A stretch of DNA of 22,112 bases from Chara braunii (lineage: Eukaryota > Streptophyta > Charophyceae > Charales > Characeae). Shown here one piece after another: positions 16,078 through 22,112 of the stretch. The notes below the pieces were generated by a model. It searched no databases. It was not told the origin of the DNA and saw only the letters and a program-made list of their open reading frames with translations. The DNA is taken from contig BFEA01000286.1 of assembly GCA_003427395.1 (NCBI GenBank), forward strand, positions 124,517 to 146,628, given 5' to 3'. Positions within the stretch are counted from its first letter, which is position 1; every line of letters begins with the position of its first letter. Position numbers and translations under genes: made by a program.

Positions 16078-16447
16078 ACTAGAAAATAAATAGGAAATAT
16101 ATATAGGAACGGATACAGAGATGTGGTACGCGACTAAGTCGTACGAGTAGCTATTTAACTAACAGTTCCAAAGAAACCAGTCTTTTTGGTATGAGGATCG
16201 AGGGACCCCCCCTGATGATGATCGGCTGGCAACCGATCAAAACGCGGCGTAGGGGGAAGCAGCTGGACTGTAGGTGGAGACTGGCAGTGATGTGCCATGT
16301 ACGAGCTTACATGTGACGGGAGAGAGGTTTTGGGTTGTTGTACTGAGCTTATCGATTCATCTTTCTCGCAATCGCTCGTCCTTCTTTCCTTTCATGTGAT
16401 CTTTGTGCATGAGAACGCGCTGTGTGTTTGAACTATCCAAGTAAGAG
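16024..16447 (+). repeat. Left LTR-like direct repeat (pLTR)
   Basis: It aligns with 18834-19262 almost throughout. Differences are scattered substitutions, a replaced stretch near 16153-16180 and absence of an 18-base internal duplication present on the right near 19225. It starts AGGACGCGACGCCGAC and ends CTATCCAAGTAAGAG. It lacks the TG...CA ends and the adjacent primer-binding site expected of a true retroviral-type LTR. Confidence 0.85.
16207..16256 (+). ncRNA. Hammerhead-ribozyme-like fold, left copy
   Basis: In order: CCCCC (16207-16211), CTGATGA (16212-16218), stem II GATCGG/CCGATC (16220-16225 with 16233-16238), AAAA (16239-16242), a minimal stem III ACG/CGT, the GTA triplet (16249-16251), and GGGGG (16252-16256) closing stem I. 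That is the type I hammerhead layout with a very short stem III, as described for Penelope-like elements. Two departures: the conserved GAAA reads AAAA, so the catalytic G12 position is A, and there is one extra T before stem II. Activity is therefore doubtful. Confidence 0.5.
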
Positions 16448-16607
16448 GAGGGGGGTGATAACCGACTGGGAAAGACACCTAGGACGGTGGTCGCTAGACG
16501 TGAAACGGCAAAGGAGGATAACGTGAAGAGACGGTGGAAGAAAGTGGGGAGCAGTGGGAACCGTAGAAACCGGAGGGAGGTAGTAGGACGTTGAAGAGAC
16601 GGGCAAG
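16448..16607 (+). other. Leader between left pLTR and first recognisable coding segment
   Basis: 160 bases, G-rich, with no assigned signal. The first ATG with a supported product is at 16608. Confidence 0.5.
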
Positions 16608-16775
16608 ATGGTGTGTTACACGTGCGGAAAGGACGGCCATTTTGCACGGGATTGCCTGCAACGCGCAGGCACGACGGCGAATGGTAGCCAGAATGAGGGT
16701 AGCGGAGGTAACTACTATAGATATAGCGGCCTGACATGGCAACAGAAAAGGACATGGAGGACATTACCTGGATGA
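16608..16775 (+). pseudogene. CCHC zinc-knuckle segment of the Penelope-like ORF
   Basis: From the ATG at 16608, 55 codons begin MVCYTCGKDGHFARDC, a textbook CX2CX4HX4C knuckle (Cys codons at 16614, 16623 and 16653, His at 16638). Such knuckles bind single-stranded nucleic acid and are typical of gag and some Penelope-like proteins. The frame then runs to a stop at 16773. The coiled-coil segment continues in another phase from about 16736, so one frameshift is inferred between them. The knuckle itself is intact. Confidence 0.8.
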
Positions 16776-17777
16776 GAGAACTTTGCTCAAAACTAGTGAA
16801 GGAAAGAAAGGAGAGAGAAGATCGACAGAAAGAGGAGGAAAGGCAGAAATTGGAGGAGGAGAGGCAGAGAAGGGAGGAAGAGCTACACCGGCAACACAAG
16901 AGTGAGTTAGATAGGCAAGGGGAGATACGAGATGCTAGGCTCATGACAGCGATGACCACTTAACTAAAGACCCTGTACGATAAACGGTTAGGCCAAATGG
17001 GAGAGCTGCGATCGAAGATGCAGATCAGACACAATCAATGCGAACATATAGGAAAAATGAGAAGTGAAGTAGTGGACTTAGAGAAGGAACTGGTGAAGGA
17101 GGATAGCCGAGAAAAAGGAAAAAGAGGAACTACGGCGGAGGCTGGCGCAACTAGGGAAACTGAAGGAGGATAGAGAGCTAGCACGCGCAAAGAAGAAGGT
17201 TATGGAGCAAGAGATAGAGTGGGAAACAGAACAGACGCACATGGAAACAGAACAGACGCGCATGGAAATGGAACAGACACGCATGGAAATGGACCACGAA
17301 GAGGATCGATTCGCCCCTTCCTCTTCGGCGCGACCACCAAGGAGGCAGAGGGAAACACCGAGTACGCCATCGCGACCACCACGACGTCAGAAGCTGGTTA
17401 GACAACCGAACCTAGGAATCCGGATCGAGGAACCTTCCACAACACGCACGCTAAGGACACGATCGCAGGCAAAGAAGAACCCGGTGGTAGACTATGAGAC
17501 GCTGCTGGCAGGATGGAAAGAAATCACAACGGACGGATCGAAGATGAATGTGGTTGACTACTGTATGAGTATGAAGAGCTTCCTACGAACAAGGACAATG
17601 GCGGAACTACAGTGCCTACGCGATGAAGAGCAGATCGACTACGCGACTAGAGAGAAGACAATCAGGGGACTGATCGCCAATCGGATGCAGCAGGCCATCC
17701 TACGCACAAGCAACTCACGTGACAACGATGAAGATGAAGTGACTCCGGAGAGAGATCCGGACATCATGGACACCTAA
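16736..17777 (+). pseudogene. Charged coiled-coil and linker segment of the Penelope-like ORF
   Basis: Phase 2 from 16736 encodes a long E/K/R/Q-rich heptad-like helix (KERKEREDRQKEEERQKLEE), meets a TAA at 16961 and stays open in the same phase to about 17110. The helix then continues in phase 0 (KEELRRRLAQLGKLKEDREL), followed by a short ME(T/M)EQT(R/H) repeat at 17220-17295. A Pro/Arg linker follows (SARPPRRQRETPSTPSRPPR), then a more globular stretch (VVDYETLLAGWKEITTDGSK) ending in TAA at 17775. The protein probably oligomerises through the helix; that role is inferred from composition. Codon phase and text continue past 17777 into the nuclease segment. Confidence 0.7.
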
Positions 17778-18365
17778 CATGTGAGCCTCGACCGAACCTG
17801 GGCAATGTGGGACTCAATGGTCATGATTAGGCAATGGATTAGTGATAGGACCATGCGAGACCAAATCGACGCCGCACTAAGATATGTCCTGGTGATTCTG
17901 ACACTACAGGGAGCGATACCATGGGCAGAAAAGTTCCATGATTTATGGGAGGATGAGAAGTTAGAGTGGGAGAAGCCTACTCGATGCGTATATGCTCTGA
18001 TCTCGGCGAAGTGTAGGAAGATCTATATAGGCCGTAACGGTAGAGATCTCTCTCATAGATGGAGGGAGCATGTAGCCTGCAGCACCGGGAAGGAATATAG
18101 ATGTCAGCCACTATACAGATGGCTACGTAAGGTAGGTACGGAAGACTATATTGCAATATCACTGACGGCAGCGGAAGCAGAAGAGACGGATCTCAAATAG
18201 ATCGAGCGCTGCCTCATCAGGAAATGGTCGCCAACACTAAATCTACAGGATAAGAATCCGAGGCAACCAAAGAGGCGAGAGAAAAGGAGAGGCAAGCGAG
18301 AGAGAAAAGGGAAAAGGAATGCTCGCGGGAAGAAGGGACAGATCCTTAGATTTGTAGACTCTTGA
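17778..18365 (+). pseudogene. GIY-YIG endonuclease domain with basic C-terminal tail
   Basis: Phase 0 continues from the TAA at 17775. After about 70 residues comes the nuclease: VYALISAKCRKIYIG, the variant GIY...YIG pair with Tyr codons at 17991 and 18024; then GRDLSHRWREH with the conserved Arg; then IERCLIRKWSPTLN with the catalytic Glu at 18204 and a closing Asn. The first motif has CVY where GIY is the name-giving form, which is common in the superfamily. An in-frame TAG at 18198 lies one codon before the Ile-Glu, so any product ending there lacks the catalytic Glu. A Lys/Arg-rich tail follows to TGA at 18363. The domain would nick DNA for insertion. Confidence 0.88.
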
Positions 18366-18372
18366 GGGATCG

Positions 18373-18852
18373 ATGACTACCAAGATATCCGAGTACTTAG
18401 ATCGTGCTATTAATGCGGGCAAGACTAATCTACACATCAAATGCAACGGAGACATATGGTGTGAGGATTGGAAGATCATCAAACGAAGATTTGGTATGTC
18501 AAAGATGGAAATGGGAGGGAGAGCATGCCTACTTAAAGAAGGAAAGTCGCTGATTGAACGCGGGGGCATGTTGATCATCAGAGAACCAGCGGAGACTGTC
18601 ACCCACCCAACGAAGGTCCGACGAAAACTTCTCCTTCTTCTGACTCAGCCATGGCGTAGGAAGCTGCTATGGAAGAAGGAAGACCACGAGCTCACCTATA
18701 TGTACCAGGCTACTAGGGGTTTCGACAAGAGGAGTAGGCAGAGAATTATGACAATCCTATCTAAAGTACTAAATGAGAAGGTTGGGATCAATCTTAGGAA
18801 GAGACATACAGTGAAAATTCCTTATGACGATCGAGGACGCGACGCCGACTGA
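18373..18852 (+). pseudogene. Unassigned domain downstream of GIY-YIG, cut short at the right pLTR
   Basis: A 159-codon uninterrupted frame (phase 1) starts MTTKISEYLDRAINAGKTNL. It has a Cys/Trp patch (IKCNGDIWCEDWKIIKRRFG), a basic middle, and KVGINLRKRHTVKIPYDD near the end before running into the start of the right direct repeat, where it ends as RGRDAD. From memory the IPYDD-type text resembles the stretch just ahead of the reverse transcriptase in related green-lineage elements. If so, everything after it, including the RT, has been deleted. Its phase differs from that of the nuclease segment, so a frameshift near 18365 is needed to join them. No function is assigned. Confidence 0.55.
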
Positions 18853-19262
18853 TAAGGGTGTCAGAGGAGGAACTGACGCAAAATTGAACTAGAAAATAAA
18901 TAGGAAATGTATCTAGGAACGGATACAGAGATGTGGCACGCGACTATATCGTACGAGTAGCAATTTTAGAAAATAGTCTTTTTGGTACGAGGATCGAGGG
19001 ACCCCCCCTGATGATGATCGGCTGGCAACCGATCAAAACGCGGCGTAGGGGGAAGCCGCTGGACTGTAGGTGGAGACTGGCACTGATGTGCCATGTACGA
19101 GCTTACATGTGACGGGAGAGAGGTTTTGGGTTGTTGTACCGAGCTTATCGATTCATCTTTCTTGCAATCGCTCGTCCTTCTTTCCTTTCATGTGATCTTT
19201 GTGCATGAGAACGCGCTGTGTGCTTGAGTACACGCTGTGTGTTTGAACTATCCAAGTAAGAG
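18834..19262 (+). repeat. Right LTR-like direct repeat (pLTR)
   Basis: Partner of 16024-16447. An 18-base internal duplication near 19222-19250 (GCTGTGTG...CGCTGTGTG) makes it longer. The first ~54 bases can be read in phase 0 as a coding tail matching that of the left copy (VSEEEL followed by QN and TGA). The satellite-like dimer begins immediately after its end. Confidence 0.85.
19003..19052 (+). ncRNA. Hammerhead-ribozyme-like fold, right copy
   Basis: It is identical over all 50 bases to the left copy at 16207-16256, including AAAA in place of GAAA and the extra T before stem II, although the surrounding repeats have diverged from each other. The predicted cleavage position would be after the A at 19047. 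Confidence 0.5.
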
Positions 19263-19263
19263 A

Positions 19264-19672
19264 GGTTGAATGACAAAAGTGGAATATGGGTCAAATTGCG
19301 GCCGCTATCTATTTTGCGGTTGAAATGATCTTTAAAATTTATTTAATATTTTTCCTGGAAAGATCACAACAAAATCTACAAGTCTTCAATTTTCAGATTT
19401 TTTTCACGCAATCTTCCGAGCATGAAAAATCACTGACGTTGGAGTACTTTTTCCATTGGCCCACACATGGCTGAGTGGCAAAAATGGAAAATGTGTGGAA
19501 TTGGCGTGACGATTTTATTTCACGGTCTTAATGATTTTTTTGAAATTTTTCTGATATTTTTCCTGGAAAGTCCACAACCTAATATAATATATGGATTCTC
19601 AATTTTCCATATTTTTCTGCGAATTCCTCCAAGCACAAAAAATCGCCAAAGTTGTCTCTTACAAATTGCAGG
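19264..19672. repeat. Satellite-like dimer, about 206-bp unit, diverged
   Basis: Unit 1 starts at 19264 (GGTTGAATGACAAAAGTGGA) and unit 2 at 19469 (GGCTGAGTGGCAAAAATGGA). Both contain TATTTTTCCTGGAAAG (19347 and 19555), a CAATTTTC(A/C) block and a terminal CATGAAAAATC / CACAAAAAATC block. Short frames across the units are incidental. Confidence 0.75.
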
Positions 19673-19872
19673 ACTGGACCCGCTGGTACCCTTCGCCTTG
19701 GACAGCCTGCTTGTGGGACTCCTGACAACGCCTCCCCTTCTTACTTCTTTTTGGGGTCCATTTCCACCTGACGACCGATCGTTCCTTTTTTCCAGAAGTC
19801 CCAGTTCTACGAGAGCTAACTGTAGGTCGTCCGCGATATCGCCAAGGACTGGTCCCCCAAAAACTTTTGCCC
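19673..19872. other. No recognisable feature
   Basis: Unassigned sequence between the dimer and the inverted repeat. A frame of 136 codons (19467-19877) spans the satellite unit and this stretch and is not a gene. Confidence 0.3.
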
Positions 19873-20039
19873 CTTAAACCACCAGTACCTCCTTAAAGTG
19901 TTCCGCGTTAACGGCCAGCCAAAAGTGGAAATCACACCGTTTCCACTTGGCTGAATCGGGGCTACCGGCCCAGGCCTGTTCATCCCAAAAGCCACGCCAG
20001 TTAACGCGGAGCACGTTTAGGAGGTACTGGTGGTTTAAG
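19873..20039. repeat. Nested inverted repeat (foldback)
   Basis: The outer arms are 19873-19914 and 19997-20039, about 42 bases with roughly 88% pairing. Within the loop a second hairpin pairs AAGTGGAAA (19923-19931) with TTTCCACTT (19940-19948) and extends through CAGCC/GGCTG. The outer end AGGTACTGGTGGTTTAAGA also occurs at 182-200. It could be a small foldback transposon; no target duplication is read. Confidence 0.7.
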
Positions 20040-20166
20040 AACCCACTTGCGTCCTGGTCGCCCGCTGCCGAAAATTTGACACCTTGACATGGACGCTGAA
20101 GCCCACTATACCGCAGCCTTAGGGTTGCCGACAAAGGAAAAACACACCATGGCTTAGGTTGCTCTT

Positions 20167-20265
20167 GGGGGTGATAGGAGCATCCCCCAATAGCAAGCTC
20201 TCTGTCGGTGGCTCCTGTCTATTGCTGGGGAGCGTCAACTGCTGGAAACTGGGTCCAGCGTCCCA
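20167..20265 (+). repeat. Copy of the dispersed tRNA-like short repeat
   Basis: GGGGGTGATAGGAGCATCCC, then GGTGGCTCCTGTCTATTGCT, GGGGAGCGTCAACTGCTGGA, and GGGTCCAGCGTCCC, in the family order. The hairpin arms GCTGGA and TCCAGC are intact. Confidence 0.65.
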
Positions 20266-20701
20266 TTGTATAGCGTGGTTACTCAGCACTGCCAGTCCGT
20301 GTACTCCGCAGCATGGATTGCCCTGTTGCCAGGGTGTCAACTGCCTATATTTCTCGAGGCCTCTTCAGCCCCCTTTTTTAGGTTGCCAGAAGTTCCAGAA
20401 CAACTCATTTACCCTAGCCTCCTGTTATCATTCTCCTGAATCTCCTCCATACGATTGCAGCTCTTCTAAGGAGAGGTCATGTGGAGGGAAAAGGTCAGAG
20501 AAGTCAGAAGGGGTTTGCAGGGGTACTGATGGATCGATCTTTGTGCAGTCCTGCGGAGTGGAGCCTGATCCTCTCCCCTCCCTCCTCCCCACTGCGCCTC
20601 AGCTATCCATCCCCCCTGTTCCGCCCCCCAGCCAGTCCTTACCGTTGTTACGACCTTTGTTTTTTTTTTCTTTCAAACAAAGGCCAGACTTGGTCTACCA
20701 C
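20266..20701. other. No gene supported
   Basis: A plus-strand frame of 183 codons (20159-20710) starts inside one dispersed-repeat copy and ends at the edge of the next. Its P/S/L-rich string follows the local CT-rich sequence. No domain is recognised. Confidence 0.35.
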
Positions 20702-20812
20702 GGGGGGTGATATGAGCAGCCTCCCTAGTCGGCCCATTATTGGCCGCTCTATCTATTGGTGGGGAGCATCACCTTCTGGAAAACGGGTTCAGCGTCCCTG
20801 AGTACAATAGTC
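20702..20812 (+). repeat. Copy of the dispersed tRNA-like short repeat
   Basis: GGGGGGTGATATGAGCAGCC, then CTATCTATTGGTGGGGAGCA, TTCTGGAAAACGGGTTCAGC and GTCCCTGAGTACAATAG. The hairpin arms are partly decayed. Confidence 0.65.
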
Positions 20813-22022
20813 GAGTTTAGTTTGACTCATACATGGATGATGCATGAGAGTACATGGAGTGAGTTCCTTGTGGGCAGCCTGTGAACCTAAGAATGCAGCC
20901 AGCACCTCTTCACCTCTTCACCTCTCCACCGGGCGCCAGGTATGTTCTGTAGAGAGCAAGTACCCTGCATTCTAAGCAAGAGAAAAGCCCTCTGAGACCT
21001 ACTTTTGCTGCTATTCACCTACCCACATTCATTCATCACTGCTTAAACCCTGAACCCTAGCCCTCCTCTCTGTTTCCCGCATAGGCCCTTGCTCTGCCTA
21101 TCCCTCCCCCCTGCAGCTTCTGCCCACTAGTGAATCTAGCATACTCACATCTACTTTTTGTTGGATGGTTTTCTGCTTTAATTTGAAAAAAAAGAAGCAG
21201 TTTTGATCTGGTTGCTGAATGAGCAAGTCTGTTTGATTGTGTTGCTTTATTACTTCTGTGAATTCCTCACCTGTGATGCGGAATCTCACGCCCCGTGCAA
21301 TGTTCCGTATCCATACGAGGAACGCCCGTCAGAGTATGGTGTGTGGCAGAGGATTTTGCGCAAGGGGTGAAATTCCAGCGCATAAACCAGAACTTCCCAT
21401 GTCAGTCCGAGGAGTGCGAAGGAGAGAAACAAAATCCGGAGACTCCTTTTCCATAATTGTCCCCTGCTCGGAAGGACTTCAAACAAAATGGACCAAGGAG
21501 GATCAAAACGGCTCAAGAAACGGAGAAACAGATATGTGACCCCCTCAATCGGACTCTCCAAGAAGACATAATTAAATAGAAGAAAGAGAAAATCAACAGG
21601 CAAAATTGATTATGGCCCCAGGATCTTTCTCACGAGTCTGAAACCTCACTGTGGGACGGCGGAGGGAACGGGGAGCCGGTTAGCCGCTCGGCTATCTTTC
21701 AGAAAGTGGGCGACACCCTAAACCCTAATACCCCAGCACCCTCCCCACCTTGCACCATCAACAGTTGAACTCGGGGTTCCACGTGGCATGTGTGGCCAAC
21801 CAAGGAAGCACCATCAGTGTTGGGGCGAATCAAAGTTGGAACTTGAGTAACTAAACCGGAGAGCCGGATAGACATTTGACCACTTCAGCCATTATATTCA
21901 GTTCTAGAATACGAGGTTTCGACAAACTCGATTCAAATATAAAATCTTGATAAATAATAATATGATTGATGAGCCAAATTATAGAACAAAAAAACAAGAA
22001 AGTCGGAAAGAGTAAATGGTTT

Positions 22023-22026
<4 letters not shown>
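20813..22026. other. About 1.2 kb without a recognisable feature
   Basis: Open frames (for example 100 codons at 21237-21539 and 105 on the minus strand at 21286-21603) overlap in opposite phases and show no motif. A CCCTAAACCCTAA pair at 21716-21728 matches two units of the plant telomere repeat, too short to mean more than coincidence or a relic. Two short CACCTCTTCACCTCTTC-like repeats occur near 20906. Confidence 0.4.

Positions 22027-22112
<86 letters not shown>
22027..22112. repeat. Compound microsatellite (CT)n(CA)n running off the window
   Basis: About 26 CT units (22027-22078) are followed by at least 16 CA units to the last base. The true length on the right is unknown. Confidence 0.97.

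Larger units (their letters stand above)
16024..19262 (+). mobile_element. Penelope-like retroelement derivative, apparently lacking reverse transcriptase
   Basis: Two direct repeats of 424 and 429 bases enclose about 2.4 kb that encodes, in order, a CCHC knuckle, a long charged coiled coil, a GIY-YIG nuclease domain, a very basic tail and an unassigned domain, broken into several phases. GIY-YIG plus LTR-like repeats (pLTRs) plus a hammerhead-like fold in those repeats is the signature of Penelope-like elements. An upstream nuclease recalls the permuted arrangement reported for the green-lineage clade called Chlamys. No RT motifs are readable between the repeats, so RT would have to come from elsewhere. 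No target duplication is evident at 16024 or 19262. Confidence 0.7.

Noticed and set aside
16024-19262. LTR retrotransposon (Ty1 or Ty3 type) with a CCHC gag
   Set aside because: The repeats lack TG...CA ends, no primer-binding site or polypurine tract flanks them, there is no protease, integrase or RNase H text, and the nuclease is GIY-YIG.
20159-20710. 183-codon + strand frame
   Set aside because: It begins inside one dispersed-repeat copy and ends at another. It is Pro/Ser/Leu-rich from CT-rich DNA, with no recognisable motif.
21716-21728. Interstitial telomere
   Set aside because: Only two CCCTAAA-type units, which is compatible with chance.
21851-22112. 86-codon minus-strand frame
   Set aside because: About half of it (roughly 22025-22112) is a translated (CT)n(CA)n microsatellite.

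Overview
This is a stretch of eukaryotic, repeat-dominated DNA in which I recognise no ordinary host gene, rRNA, functional tRNA or CRISPR array. Nearly everything I can identify is a transposable element, an element relic or a simple repeat. The combination of a plant-type L1-like LINE (with an RT zinc-binding domain), a GIY-YIG/CCHC element of the Penelope-like kind, tRNA-derived SINE heads and a plant-type telomere-like CCCTAAA dimer suggests the green lineage. A large-genome charophyte alga such as Chara is my best guess, but that is inference from the style of the elements, not a database match.

Layout. 1-4028: degenerate short tandem repeats, an ~84-bp minisatellite (396-~800), a minus-strand tRNA-like SINE head (1160-1229), a small foldback element (1573-1750), microsatellites, and several copies of a short dispersed repeat whose signature is GCTGGA...TCCAGCGTCC. 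4029-11993: an apparently complete but dead L1-like LINE. It is bounded by a 15-bp target-site duplication and ends in A15. It has a 1.7-kb pyrimidine-rich 5' leader with a tandem repeat, an ORF1 interrupted by a perfect 62-bp inverted repeat, and an ORF2 in the order AP-endonuclease, reverse transcriptase, RT zinc-binding domain. ORF2 is broken by four frameshifts and four stops. 11994-15700: more copies of the dispersed repeat, a ~0.8-kb foldback element sharing termini with the one at 1573, a 400-bp polypurine tract, a decayed LINE ORF1 zinc-knuckle relic and microsatellites. 15801-19262: a tRNA-Asp-like SINE head, then a Penelope-like unit with LTR-like direct repeats of ~425 bp around a broken reading frame (CCHC knuckle, coiled coil, GIY-YIG nuclease, basic tail, unknown domain). 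No reverse transcriptase is visible. Each direct repeat holds an identical hammerhead-ribozyme-like fold. 19264-22112: a satellite-like dimer, a nested inverted repeat, two more dispersed-repeat copies, about 1.2 kb with nothing recognisable, and a CT/CA compound microsatellite at the window edge.

How the parts relate. The LINE would have supplied target-primed reverse transcription for itself and possibly for the short repeats. The Penelope-like unit looks like a derivative that lost its RT and kept its ends and nuclease region. All recognisable coding regions are on the + strand and all are disabled, so the reading frames are best read as composite pseudogenes.
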